Assembly (NCBI RefSeq): GCF_002939385.1
Contig: NZ_MULI01000067.1
Location: forward strand, 1 to 40,038
DNA length: 40,038 nt
Direction: 5' to 3'
Origin: Streptomyces sp. MH60
Lineage (GTDB): Bacteria > Actinomycetota > Actinomycetes > Streptomycetales > Streptomycetaceae
In this document: in pieces, positions 7,498-14,954 of the stretch
Position numbering within the stretch: the stretch's first letter is position 1
Layout of the letters: each line of letters begins with the position of its first letter
Notes under the pieces: generated by a model
What the model saw: the letters and a program-made list of their open reading frames with translations, nothing else
The model's database searches: none
What the model was told of the DNA's origin: nothing
Program-made: the position numbers and the translations under genes

Positions 7498-8613
7498 TCA
7501 GAGCCAGCCGTTGCGCTTGAGCGTGCGGTGGATGCCCAGACAGAGCGCGACCGTGACGGACAGGACCAGCGGGTAGCCGAACTTCCAGTGGGTCTCCGGC
7601 ATGTAGTCGAAGTTCATGCCGTACACCCCGCACACCATCGTCGGCACGGCGATGATCGCGGCCCACGAGGTGATCTTGCGCATGTCCTCGTTCTGCGCGA
7701 CGGACGCCTGGGCCAGGTTGGCCTGGAGGATGGAGTTCAGCAGTTCGTCGAAGCCGATGACCTGCTCCTGCACCCGCGCCACGTGGTCGGCGACGTCCCG
7801 GAAGTACTTCTGGATCTCCGGATCGATCAGCCGCATCGGCCGCTCGCTGAGCAGCTGCATGGGCCGCAGCAGCGGCGCCACCGCCCGCTTGAACTCCAGC
7901 ACCTCGCGCTTGAGTTGGTAGATCCGTCCGGCGTCGGTGCCGCGCGGGGTGCCCTTGCGGCCCGGCGAGAACACCTCCGTCTCGACCTCGTCGATGTCGT
8001 CCTGCACGGCGTCGGCGACCGCGATGTAGCCGTCGACGACGTGGTCGGCGATGGTGTGCAGCACCGCGGAGGGGCCCTTGATCAGCAGCTCGGGGTCCTC
8101 CTGGAGGCGGCGGCGCAGCGCGCGCAGCGAGCCCTTCCCGCCGTGCCGGACGGTGATGAAGAAGTCCCGCCCGGTGAAGCACATCACCTCGCCGGTCTCG
8201 ACGACCTCGCTGTTGGCGGTGAGCTGGTCGTGGTCGACGTAGTGGACGGTCTTGAAGACCGTGAACAGGGAGTCGTCGTAGCGCTCCAGCTTGGGCCGCT
8301 GGTGGGCCTGGACCGCGTCCTCCACGGCCAGCGGGTGCAGCCCGAACTCCCGGGCGATACCGGCGAACTCGTCCTCGGTGGGCTCGTGCAGGCCGATCCA
8401 CACGAACCCGCCGTCGCGGCGCACCTGGCGCATCGCCGTGTGCGGGGTCAGCGGCACGTCGGTCTCGACGCGGGTGCCGTCGCGGTAGACGGCGCAGTCG
8501 ACGACGGCGGAGGCGGTCGCCGGGTCGCGGGTGGTGTCGTAGGGACCGCTGTCCTTGCACAGGGAGACGCGGGACGGGCGGACGGCGGCGCGCAGGTCAC
8601 GGATCATCGACAT
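7498..8613 (-). CDS. corA: CorA-family magnesium/divalent metal ion channel
   Basis: Pentameric inner-membrane channel importing Mg2+ (some members carry Co2+ or Ni2+). The 371-residue protein has the standard plan: an alpha/beta cytosolic domain (about 1-230), a long stalk helix (230-305) and two C-terminal helices. The first membrane helix ends in the selectivity motif YGMNF with GMN at 332-334, then a short acidic loop and the second helix, ending in a basic tail (LKRNGWL). ATG 8613 is chosen because GAAGGAG lies 7-8 bases upstream; an upstream in-frame extension would add an unconserved Arg-rich peptide. A long leader with a strong 15-codon upstream ORF and hairpins precedes it. A 62-codon ORF in another frame (8597-8785) overlaps the start and might couple translation. 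Confidence 0.94.
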   Translation of the reverse strand: MSMIRDLRAAVRPSRVSLCKDSGPYDTTRDPATASAVVDCAVYRDGTRVETDVPLTPHTAMRQVRRDGGFVWIGLHEPTEDEFAGIAREFGLHPLAVEDAVQAHQRPKLERYDDSLFTVFKTVHYVDHDQLTANSEVVETGEVMCFTGRDFFITVRHGGKGSLRALRRRLQEDPELLIKGPSAVLHTIADHVVDGYIAVADAVQDDIDEVETEVFSPGRKGTPRGTDAGRIYQLKREVLEFKRAVAPLLRPMQLLSERPMRLIDPEIQKYFRDVADHVARVQEQVIGFDELLNSILQANLAQASVAQNEDMRKITSWAAIIAVPTMVCGVYGMNFDYMPETHWKFGYPLVLSVTVALCLGIHRTLKRNGWL

Positions 8614-8881
8614 GGCAGGCTCCTTCGCGGCGGGGCAGCGAACGAGGCCGGTGACGGGTGGAACCGCCCGGAATGAGGACGTCCTGACTACGCGTGTTCG
8701 GCGCGTCCACAAAGCGGGGGGCACCGCACCGTCGCGGTGGCCGGCTTCGCTGCTGATTCAGCTGCTGATACGGATCGACGGACATCGCGTCGACGGACCG
8801 GATCAGGCAAAACGAGACGAAGTGCTCTTCCGTGAGAAGGCGCGCACAGGAAGCCGCGGCAGGAAGGCCGAAGCAGCTGCG

Positions 8882-8929
8882 TCAGCGGCTGGAAGAGCGG
8901 GTGGTACTGCACGGTCGACTTCGGTCCAT
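8882..8929 (-). CDS. 15-codon upstream ORF in the corA leader
   Basis: On the corA strand, ATG 8929 is preceded by a textbook AGGAGG (8938-8943) with an 8-nt spacer. It is one of the best ribosome sites in the window. It encodes MDRSRPCSTTRSSSR and stops at 8882, 268 bases before the corA start. Four Arg (two in CGA codons), six Ser and one Pro among 15 residues, and its position, suggest a leader peptide that couples translation to corA expression, as short leader ORFs do for enteric mgtA and corA. Expression is inferred, not shown; it could also be chance. Confidence 0.45.
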   Translation of the reverse strand: MDRSRPCSTTRSSSR

Positions 8930-8950
8930 GCCGCCCACCTCCTCCGGCCG

Positions 8951-9005
8951 GTCCCTCGTGAGGGACGATCCATTCCCCTTGTTTGGAGGGGTTCCCCGTA
9001 GGGGA
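8951..9005 (-). promoter_or_regulatory. three consecutive hairpins in the corA leader
   Basis: Three adjacent inverted repeats: GTCCCTC/GAGGGAC (8951-8966), CCCCT/AGGGG (8975-8991) and TCCCC/GGGGA (8993-9005). On the corA strand they lie just 5' of the upstream-ORF ribosome site. No M-box consensus was recognised. Confidence 0.4.
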
Positions 9006-9066
9006 GAGTTCACAGCGTCGGGGGCTTGATCGCGACGCGCTGCGTGCTGCCCCGAACCGCTGGCCC

Positions 9067-9092
9067 ACAGTACCAGCCGCGCGACGTGTCAA
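9067..9092 (-). promoter_or_regulatory. candidate corA promoter
   Basis: A perfect -35 TTGACA (9087-9092) and a -10-like TACTGT (9067-9072) face corA with a 14-nt spacer, shorter than the usual 17. If used, it would give a leader of roughly 450 nt. The rest of the 521-bp gap between corA and the gene at 9135 holds no gene I can support apart from the upstream ORF. Confidence 0.35.
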
Positions 9093-9122
9093 GGCGCCGC
9101 TTTGCCTCTTCACGACGAGTTC

Positions 9123-9128
9123 TATGCT
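9123..9128 (+). promoter_or_regulatory. -10 hexamer, leaderless start of the SUFU gene
   Basis: TATGCT is followed by CGCCGC and ATG at 9135. No ribosome-binding site is present in front of the start. Confidence 0.45.
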
Positions 9129-9134
9129 CGCCGC

Positions 9135-9731
9135 ATGGCTGATGTTCTTCCTCTGGTCGAGGCCCGGTTGCACAGCGCGCTGGGCGAGCCGGACGCGCGC
9201 GCGGCGGTCACCTTCCTCGGCACCGACCGCATCGAGGTGCTGCGTTTCCCCGCCTCCGGCCAGGAGGGCGACGTCGTCCGCTACGCCACCCTCGGCATGT
9301 CGGCCCAGCCCATGGCGGACCCCACGGCCGCGCTCGCCGACCCGGTCAAGGGTCCCCGCGCCGAGCTGGTGCTCTCCGTGCGGACCGGGGCGGCCGACAC
9401 CGACAAGGTGCTCCGCCCGCTCGCCGTGCTGGCCGCGTCCCCACAGGTCGAGGGCGTGATCGTGGCGCCCGGCGCGTCACTCGACGTCGGCGAGCCGCTG
9501 TGGCCCGGGGCCCCTTTCACCTCGGTACTGGTCGCCGAGCCGGGCGGTCTGGTCGAGGACCTGGAGCTGGACGCCCCGCTGGACCCCGTGCGGTTCCTGC
9601 CGCTGCTGCCGATGACGCCGAACGAGGCCGCCTGGAAGCGCGTGCACGGCGCGCCCGCGCTCCAGGAGCGCTGGCTGAACCACGGAACGGACCTGCGCGA
9701 TCCGTCGCGCAGGTCCGTACCGCTGGACTGA
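9135..9731 (+). CDS. suppressor of fused (SUFU) domain protein
   Basis: Cytosolic 198-residue protein of the bacterial suppressor-of-fused-like family. These share the fold of the animal Hedgehog regulator SUFU, and some act as immunity proteins against polymorphic toxins; here no toxin gene is adjacent. Recognisable are the N-terminal helix (LVEARLHSALGEP), the strand-rich core (AELVLSVRTGAADTDKVL) and a family-typical C-terminal segment with LPLLPMTPNEAAWKRVHGAPALQERW. ATG 9135 is preferred over an upstream ATG (9102) because a TATGCT -10 hexamer ends six bases before it. The last dozen codons double as a perfect terminator-like hairpin (9687-9718). It converges with the MFS gene, with 35 bp between stops. 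Confidence 0.82.
   Translation: MADVLPLVEARLHSALGEPDARAAVTFLGTDRIEVLRFPASGQEGDVVRYATLGMSAQPMADPTAALADPVKGPRAELVLSVRTGAADTDKVLRPLAVLAASPQVEGVIVAPGASLDVGEPLWPGAPFTSVLVAEPGGLVEDLELDAPLDPVRFLPLLPMTPNEAAWKRVHGAPALQERWLNHGTDLRDPSRRSVPLD
9687..9718. terminator. perfect 14-bp hairpin inside the 3' end of the SUFU coding region
   Basis: ACGGACCTGCGCGA and TCGCGCAGGTCCGT flank a TCCG loop, 10 bp before the stop codon. It can serve both converging genes. A smaller palindrome, GTGAC-ACAA-GTCAC, follows at 9741-9754. Confidence 0.6.
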
Positions 9732-9766
9732 CGTGGTGGGGTGACACAAGTCACCGGATTCCCCCG

Positions 9767-10990
9767 TCAGTTGGCGAAGACGGTGACCGAGTCCTCACTG
9801 GCGTGCCGCGGTTCCAGCTCCTCCGCCTCGTGGGTGAGCGCGCGGCGGCGTACGACGACCACGACCGCGCCGAGCAGGGCGGTCACCGCGGCCACCACGA
9901 ACGGGATGTGGACGTCGGTCCACTCCTCGATCTTCGGCGCGAAGTAGGGGGCGGCCGCCGCGGCGAACCAGCGCACGAAGTTGTAGCCCGCGCTGGCCAC
10001 CGGACGTGGCGCGTCCGAGACCCCGAGCGCCAGCTCGGTGTAGACCGTGTTGTTCACGCCGATGAACGCGCCGGACAGGATCGTGCAGGCGATCGCCGCG
10101 GTGTGGTTGCCGTAGCCGAGGACCAGGACGTCGGCCGCGAGCAGCACCAGCGAGCCGCCGAGCACCTTGAGCGAGCCGAAGCGCCGCTGCATGCGCGGCG
10201 CCACCAGCACCGAGAAGACGGCGAGCAGCACGCCCCACGCGAAGAACACGGCACCCGACTTGTACGGCGTCATGTTCAGCACGAACGGGGTGAAGGCCAG
10301 CACGGTGAAGAACGTGTAGTTGTAGAAGAACGCCGAGACCGCGGCGGAGGCGAGGCCGCCGTGGCCCAGCGCCTTGATCGGGTCGAGCAGCGAGGTCTTG
10401 CGGGCCGGCTTCGGCTGCTCCTTCAGGAACACCGTGATGCACAGGAAGCCGATCGCCATCAGGAAGGCCGTGCCGAAGAACGGGTAGCGCCAGCTGGCGT
10501 CGCCGAGCAGCGCGCCCAGCAGCGGGCCGCAGGCCATGCCGAGGCCGAGGGCGGACTCGTAGAGCAGGATCGCGGCGGCGCTCCCGCCGGCCGCCGCGCC
10601 GACGATCACGGCGAGGGCCGTCGAGACGAAGAGCGCGTTGCCCAGGCCCCAGCCCGCCCGGTAGCCGACGAGCTGGCCGACGGTGTCGGAGGTGCCGGCG
10701 AGGCCCGCGAAGACCACGACGAAGGCCAGGCCGAGCAGCAGGGTCTTGCGGCCGCCGATGCGGCTGGAGACGAAGCCGGTGACCAGCATCGCCAGGGCGG
10801 TGATGAGGAAGTACGAGGTGAACAGGAGGGAGACCTGACCGGCGCTCGCGTCCAGGCCCTTGGCGATGGACGGGAGGATCGGGTCGACGAGCCCGATGCC
10901 CATGAAGGCCACCACGGACGCGCCCGCGGTCGCCCACACGGCCTTGGGCTGCCGCAGGATGCCGCCCGCACCCGCGTCGAAGGTGTCCAT
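9767..10990 (-). CDS. major facilitator superfamily transporter (drug efflux type)
   Basis: Twelve-helix secondary transporter, 407 residues, most like the DHA1-type multidrug efflux subfamily. The first helix carries the GIGLVDPILPSIA signature. The loop between helices 2 and 3 has GFVSSRIGGRKTLLLG, the MFS motif A, and the central loop is short and basic (KEQPKPARKTS). The C-terminus ends in an acidic cytosolic tail. ATG 10990 is chosen over upstream codons because GGGAGAGC sits just ahead and the hydrophobic core follows at a normal distance. The AT-rich upstream region carries a good promoter and a 10-bp palindrome. No regulator gene is adjacent. The substrate cannot be inferred. Confidence 0.88.
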   Translation of the reverse strand: MDTFDAGAGGILRQPKAVWATAGASVVAFMGIGLVDPILPSIAKGLDASAGQVSLLFTSYFLITALAMLVTGFVSSRIGGRKTLLLGLAFVVVFAGLAGTSDTVGQLVGYRAGWGLGNALFVSTALAVIVGAAAGGSAAAILLYESALGLGMACGPLLGALLGDASWRYPFFGTAFLMAIGFLCITVFLKEQPKPARKTSLLDPIKALGHGGLASAAVSAFFYNYTFFTVLAFTPFVLNMTPYKSGAVFFAWGVLLAVFSVLVAPRMQRRFGSLKVLGGSLVLLAADVLVLGYGNHTAAIACTILSGAFIGVNNTVYTELALGVSDAPRPVASAGYNFVRWFAAAAAPYFAPKIEEWTDVHIPFVVAAVTALLGAVVVVVRRRALTHEAEELEPRHASEDSVTVFAN

Positions 10991-11020
10991 GCTTGCTCTC
11001 CCATGCCGAGGAATTGGTTG

Positions 11021-11060
11021 GTGTATACACATAGTAAGTTAGATCTGCTAATTAATGCAA
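11021..11060 (-). promoter_or_regulatory. promoter and palindromic operator candidate of the MFS gene
   Basis: On the minus strand -35 TTGCAT (11055-11060) and -10 TACTAT (11031-11036) are spaced by 18 bp. The perfect palindrome GTGTATACAC (11021-11030) covers the expected start of transcription, as a repressor site would. The stretch is strikingly AT-rich for this genome. Confidence 0.5.
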
Positions 11061-11172
11061 CATACATCTAGTCGTCTGGAGGTCGGTCCGGAGTCGGTTC
11101 GGTAGGCGCCCTTCCGTCCGGATGGGTGATCGTCCTTGACGTGGGGGAGCGGGGGTAGGACCGTGGGGCTCT

Positions 11173-11826
11173 ATGAGGGGCGAACCCAGTTGCCCGAAGT
11201 GTGGTGGCCGGGTCAGGGCTCCCGGCCTCTTCGCCGATTCCTGGCAGTGCGACCTGCACGGCACCGTGCACCCGGTCCAGCCCGTACTCCCGCCCAGCGT
11301 CGAGGCGCTCGGCGTCGTGGTGCACCGCACGCAGGTGCCGGTGTGGATGCCCTGGCCGTTGCCGGTCGGCTGGCTGTTCACCGGCGTCGCCTGTGCGGGC
11401 GACGACCGCAGCGGGGGCAGGGCGACCGCCGTCGCCTGTTCCGGCCCCGGTCCGCTCGGGGGCATCGGTGAGCTGATCCTGGTCGCCGAGGAACTCGGCG
11501 TCGGCCTCGGCGCGCGGTACGCGGGGCTCGACGCCCCCGACCCCGGGCCGTACCTGGACGTCGAGAAGCCGCCCCAGGCCAAGGTCCTGGCCGCCGGCCG
11601 CCCCACCCCCCTCTGGCACGTCTCCGGCGGCCCGGTCGACCGTGCCGTCTTCGCCGGGGAGGCCCTCGGCATGTGGCTGTGGGCCGTCGTGTGGCCCGAG
11701 CGGTCGGGGCTGCTGATGTACGAGGAGCTGGTCCTGACCGACCTGCGGGACGCGGGCGCCGAGGTGGACCTGGTGCCGTGCGGGGCGCTGTCGCCGCGGC
11801 TGATCGAGCCGCCGACGGTGCCGTAG
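11173..11826 (+). CDS. DUF6758 family protein with N-terminal zinc-ribbon motif
   Basis: Streptomyces-type conserved protein of 217 residues. The N-terminus has a CPKCG knuckle (7-11) and a second WQCDLHG element about 20 residues later, together a likely C-x2-C/C-x2-H zinc site. Next comes a very conserved block, VVHRTQVPVWMPWPLPVGWLFTGVA. The rest alternates hydrophobic strands and Gly-rich loops, and helices around 155-185 (FAGEALGMWLWAVVWPERSGLLMY) may touch the membrane. ATG 11173 is preceded by a weak GTGGGG. The family function is unknown. It is followed by a tandem repeat and then the PHP gene on the same strand, 173 bp away. Confidence 0.85.
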   Translation: MRGEPSCPKCGGRVRAPGLFADSWQCDLHGTVHPVQPVLPPSVEALGVVVHRTQVPVWMPWPLPVGWLFTGVACAGDDRSGGRATAVACSGPGPLGGIGELILVAEELGVGLGARYAGLDAPDPGPYLDVEKPPQAKVLAAGRPTPLWHVSGGPVDRAVFAGEALGMWLWAVVWPERSGLLMYEELVLTDLRDAGAEVDLVPCGALSPRLIEPPTVP

Positions 11827-11865
11827 CGCCGTACCGCGCCGTACCGCGCCGTACCGCGCCGCACC
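11826..11865. repeat. 10-bp tandem repeat, four copies
   Basis: GCGCCGTACC is repeated three times exactly, then once with a single change (GCGCCGCACC), beginning at the last base of the DUF6758 stop codon. Confidence 0.85.
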
Positions 11866-11999
11866 GTGTGGGCGGACGGGCTCGGCGGACGCGGGGCGAG
11901 TAGGGGGCGCAGGCGGGCTGCGGGTGTGACGGCGGGAGGTCGAGTTCCGGTTATCCTTGAGCGTCCCCCTCCGTCCCGTCATCGCTTGGAGTCTGCGTC

Positions 12000-12857
12000 G
12001 TGCGCATCGATCTGCACACCCACTCCACCGCGTCCGACGGCACGGACACCCCGGCCCAGCTGGTGCGCAAGGCCGCGGCGGCCGGTCTCGACGTCGTCGC
12101 GCTGACCGACCACGACACCACCCGCGGCCATGCCGAGGCCGTCGCCGCGCTGCCCGAGGGGCTCACCCTCGTCACCGGCGCCGAGCTGTCCTGCCGCCTC
12201 GACGGTGTCAGCATGCACTTGCTGGCCTACCTCTTCGACCCCGAGGAGCCCGCCCTGCTCGCCGAGCGCGAGCTGGTACGGGACGACCGGGTGCCGCGGG
12301 CCCGGGGCATGATCGCCAAGCTCAACGAACTGGGTGTGCCCGTCACCTGGGAGCAGGTCGCCGGGATCGCCGGGGACGGCTCGGTCGGCCGCCCGCACGT
12401 GGCCTCCGCCCTCGTGGAACTGGGCGTCGTCCCGACCGTGAACGACGCCTTCACCCAGGACTGGCTGGCCGACGGCGGCCGGGCCCACGTGGGGAAGCAC
12501 GAGACCGACCCCTTCGAGGCGCTCCGGCTGATCAAGGGCGCGGGCGGGGTCGCCGTCTTCGCGCACCCGGCCGCCGCCAAGCGGGGCCGCACGGTGTCCG
12601 AGGCCGCGATCGCCGACCTGGCGGCCGCCGGGCTCGACGGCATCGAGGTCGACCACATGGACCACGACGCGGACACCCGGGCCCGGCTGCGCGGGACCGC
12701 GAAGGAGCTGGGGCTCCTGGTGACCGGCTCGAGCGACTACCACGGCAGCCGGAAGACCTGTGTGCTCGGCGAGTACACGACCGACCCCGAGGTGTACGGG
12801 GAGATCACGCGACGGGCGTTCGGGGCGTTCCCCGTGCCCGGGGCCGGCGGGGCCTGA
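12000..12857 (+). CDS. PHP-domain metal-dependent phosphoesterase (RNase AM / TrpH-like)
   Basis: Cytosolic 285-residue hydrolase of the polymerase and histidinol phosphatase family. The metal ligands are all visible: DLHTHS at 4-9, LTDHDTT near 38-44, the TGAELS glutamate near 60, FAHPAA near 187, and the C-terminal SSDYHG. The inserted helical region between about 95 and 175 matches the YciV/TrpH subgroup, in which E. coli RNase AM acts as a 5'-3' exoribonuclease on short RNAs and on 3',5'-nucleotide bisphosphates. That substrate is family knowledge, not shown here. GTG 12000 gives the conserved MRIDLHTHS start, with a weak TGGAG 8 bases upstream. MarC follows 55 bp downstream on the same strand. 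Confidence 0.9.
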   Translation: MRIDLHTHSTASDGTDTPAQLVRKAAAAGLDVVALTDHDTTRGHAEAVAALPEGLTLVTGAELSCRLDGVSMHLLAYLFDPEEPALLAERELVRDDRVPRARGMIAKLNELGVPVTWEQVAGIAGDGSVGRPHVASALVELGVVPTVNDAFTQDWLADGGRAHVGKHETDPFEALRLIKGAGGVAVFAHPAAAKRGRTVSEAAIADLAAAGLDGIEVDHMDHDADTRARLRGTAKELGLLVTGSSDYHGSRKTCVLGEYTTDPEVYGEITRRAFGAFPVPGAGGA

Positions 12858-12912
12858 GCCTCACCCCCGCGCGTCCACCTTTCCGCTCCTCCGCAAGGCC
12901 AGTAGCTCACCC

Positions 12913-13518
12913 ATGTTCGACGTCGCCGTCTTCGGCTCCCTCTTCCTGACCCTTTTTGTCATCATGGATCCCCCCGGGATCACCCCGATCTTCCTCGCAC
13001 TGACCTCCGGCCGCCCCGGCAAGGTGCAGAAGCGCATGGCCCTCCAGGCCGTCTGCGTCGCCGGTGGCGTGATCACGGTGTTCGGTCTGCTCGGGCACCA
13101 GATCCTCGACTACCTGCACGTGTCGGTGCCCGCCCTGATGATCGCGGGCGGACTGCTGCTCCTGCTGATCGCCCTCGACCTGCTCACCGGCAAGACGGAC
13201 GAGCCGAAGCAGACCAAGGACGTCAACGTCGCCCTCGTACCGCTGGGCATGCCGCTGCTCGCCGGGCCCGGGGCGATCGTGTCGGTCATCCTGGCCGTGC
13301 AGAAGGCGGACAGCGTGACCACGCAGGTCTCGGTGTGGGCGGCGATCCTCGCCATCCACGTGGTGCTGTGGCTGGTGATGCGGTACTCGCTGCTGATCAT
13401 CCGGGTGATCAAGGACGGCGGTGTGGTCCTGGTGACCCGCCTCGCCGGCATGATGCTCTCCGCGATCGCCGTGCAGCAGATCATCAACGGGGTCACCCAG
13501 GTGATCCAGGGCGCGTGA
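12913..13518 (+). CDS. MarC/UPF0056 family integral membrane protein
   Basis: Six-helix membrane protein, 201 residues, of the MarC family. The family has no agreed transport substrate, and its early link to multiple antibiotic resistance in E. coli was not upheld. Characteristic elements are the first helix with IMDPPGITPIFLALT, the GGLLLLLIALDLL helix, and the VPLGMPLLAGPGAIVSVI motif in helix 4. The C-terminus ends with the conserved MLSAIAVQQIINGV. ATG 12913 is used because it starts the first helix correctly; upstream in-frame codons overlap the PHP gene. A perfect 24-bp hairpin directly follows the stop. Confidence 0.92.
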   Translation: MFDVAVFGSLFLTLFVIMDPPGITPIFLALTSGRPGKVQKRMALQAVCVAGGVITVFGLLGHQILDYLHVSVPALMIAGGLLLLLIALDLLTGKTDEPKQTKDVNVALVPLGMPLLAGPGAIVSVILAVQKADSVTTQVSVWAAILAIHVVLWLVMRYSLLIIRVIKDGGVVLVTRLAGMMLSAIAVQQIINGVTQVIQGA

Positions 13519-13519
13519 G

Positions 13520-13569
13520 CACGAGAACAGGGCCCCGCACGGAGTTCCGTGCGGGGCCCTGTTCTCGTG
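13520..13569. terminator. perfect 24-bp bidirectional hairpin terminator
   Basis: The arms at 13520-13543 and 13546-13569 are exactly complementary (core CAGGGCCCCGCACGGA), with a minimal GT centre. The hairpin lies between the marC-family stop and the convergent 50-codon gene. Confidence 0.85.
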
Positions 13570-13584
13570 TGTGAAGGGTCCGCG

Positions 13585-13737
13585 CTACAAGGCCGAGGTG
13601 TCGGCTGGGCGGATCCACAGGCGCTGCCCGATGGCGGCGGCCTGCTGAACGATGCGGTTCACGGAGGCTGCGTCCACGACAGTCGTGTCCACGGGGGTCC
13701 CGTCGACGTCGTCGAGTCGCATGACTTCAAAGCGCAT
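13585..13737 (-). CDS. conserved 50-residue Streptomyces peptide
   Basis: A short gene for a 50-residue acidic protein beginning MRFEVMRLDDVDGTPVD, with a middle of small hydrophobic residues (TVVDAASVNRIVQQAAAIG) and a QRLWIRPAD ending. I recall near-identical small proteins across Streptomyces, so this is probably a genuine gene rather than a chance frame. The ATG at 13737 has GGGAGAGG a few bases upstream. It starts 298 bp from the NYN gene and is transcribed toward the marC terminator. The predicted mixed strand/helix pattern contains no signal peptide or membrane helix. Function unknown; a regulatory or toxin/antitoxin-like role is conceivable but unsupported. Confidence 0.8.
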   Translation of the reverse strand: MRFEVMRLDDVDGTPVDTTVVDAASVNRIVQQAAAIGQRLWIRPADTSAL

Positions 13738-13871
13738 GGCCTCTCCCTTGATCTGGTCATCCTCCAGCGGAGAACTACTGGTGTGGCTCCTGGGTCGTCG
13801 GTGCCCGGGCTTCCGTAGTGGTCAACGGGATGCCCTCTGCAAACATTCCCTACGCTAAGGAAATTTTTCGC

Positions 13872-13898
13872 ACGACTAATTACTGACAAGTAAGTCGT
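13872..13898 (-). promoter_or_regulatory. nested inverted repeat upstream of the 50-aa gene
   Basis: ACGACT (13872-13877) pairs with AGTCGT (13893-13898), and an inner TACT/AGTA pair lies between them, in an AT-rich patch about 135-160 bp upstream of the start. Operator candidate; a matching -10/-35 pair is not clear. Confidence 0.35.
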
Positions 13899-13930
13899 TT
13901 GTTACGGGGTGGCGGGGACGGCGAGCGTCG

Positions 13931-13964
13931 CGCGGTTCGCGGCGCGGTTCGCGGCGCGGTTCGG
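13931..13964. repeat. 12-bp tandem repeat upstream of the NYN gene
   Basis: CGCGGTTCGCGG is repeated exactly at 13931-13942 and 13943-13954, with a partial third copy to 13964. Confidence 0.8.
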
Positions 13965-14035
13965 TGCGTGAGGGACAGGTGTCCGGTACAAGACTGACCG
14001 GGACCGGTTGTGTTCGTAGCGTGACCGCCGGGACA

Positions 14036-14941
14036 ATGGACGCGATGAACGACGACCTCGCGCCCCTGAACGCTCGTATCGATCGCACGAACGAGCTGCT
14101 CCAGCGCATGCTCGCCGAGGTGGCGAAGACCCCCTCGACCCACGCGATCTTCGTCGACGCCGGTTATCTGTACGCGGCGGCGGGGCGGCTGGTGGCCGGG
14201 ACCGAGGACCGCCGGGCCTTCGACCTGGACGCCGAGGGGCTCATCGAGGCGCTCATCGACAAGGCCCGCACCGTCTTCGCCGACAGCCGCCTGCTGCGCG
14301 TCTACTGGTACGACGGCGCCCGCCGCCGCATCCATACCGCCGAGCAGCAGTCCATCGCCGAACTCCCGGACGTCAAGGTCCGCCTGGGCAACCTCAACGC
14401 CAACAACCAACAGAAGGGCGTGGACTCCCTCATCCGCTCCGACCTGGAGTCCCTCGCCCGGCACCGCGCCATCAGCGACGCGGCCCTGCTCGGCGGCGAC
14501 GAGGACCTCGTGTCCGCGGTCGAGGCCGCCCAGGGGTACGGCGCCCGCGTCCACCTGTGGGGCATCGAGGCCCCCGACGGCCGCAACCAGGCCGAGCCGC
14601 TGCTCTGGGAGGTCGACAGCCAGCGCACCCTCGACCTCGACTTCTTCAAGCCGTACGTCTCCCGGCGCGCGACCCACTCCGGCGAGGTCCCGGGCGCCCT
14701 GCGCCCCGGCCGCGAGGACGTCCGCTTCGTGGGCGCGCAGATCGCGGCGAAGTGGCTGGCGTCCCGGGGGCGCGAGTCACTGGTGGAGCTGCTCCCGGGC
14801 CACCCCTACCTCCCCGGCTCCGTGGACCAGGACCTGCTGGTGGAGGCCGAGGGGCTGCTCCAGTACTCGCTGCGCGGCCAGCCCGACCTGCGACGCGCGC
14901 TGCGGGACGGCTTCTGGGAGCACCTGCGGGCGCAGTACTAG
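14036..14941 (+). CDS. NYN/PIN-like domain protein, putative ribonuclease
   Basis: A 301-residue cytosolic protein with an N-terminal NYN (LabA/DUF88-type) nuclease fold. A coiled N-terminal helix (LNARIDRTNELLQRML) precedes the first strand IFVDAGYLY, whose Asp is the first catalytic acid. Further acidic positions appear in KGVDSLIRSDLESLA and in LLGGDEDLVSAVEAA, the usual metal-binding set. Strand GARVHLWG closes the domain at about residue 175. The C-terminal 100 residues, with a helical RFVGAQIAAKWLASRG element, may be a winged-helix or OST-HTH-like RNA-binding module (inference). ATG 14036 is chosen; ATG 14045 is the alternative, and neither has a good ribosome site. A TAGCGT at 14018-14023 could be the -10. 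It converges with the hydrolase gene, 13 bp between stops. Confidence 0.85.
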   Translation: MDAMNDDLAPLNARIDRTNELLQRMLAEVAKTPSTHAIFVDAGYLYAAAGRLVAGTEDRRAFDLDAEGLIEALIDKARTVFADSRLLRVYWYDGARRRIHTAEQQSIAELPDVKVRLGNLNANNQQKGVDSLIRSDLESLARHRAISDAALLGGDEDLVSAVEAAQGYGARVHLWGIEAPDGRNQAEPLLWEVDSQRTLDLDFFKPYVSRRATHSGEVPGALRPGREDVRFVGAQIAAKWLASRGRESLVELLPGHPYLPGSVDQDLLVEAEGLLQYSLRGQPDLRRALRDGFWEHLRAQY

Positions 14942-14954
14942 GGCCCGGCCGGCC

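Noticed and set aside
8614..9092. M-box or other known Mg2+ riboswitch in front of corA
   Set aside because: I did not find the conserved M-box core by eye. Reported instead as an unnamed structured leader.
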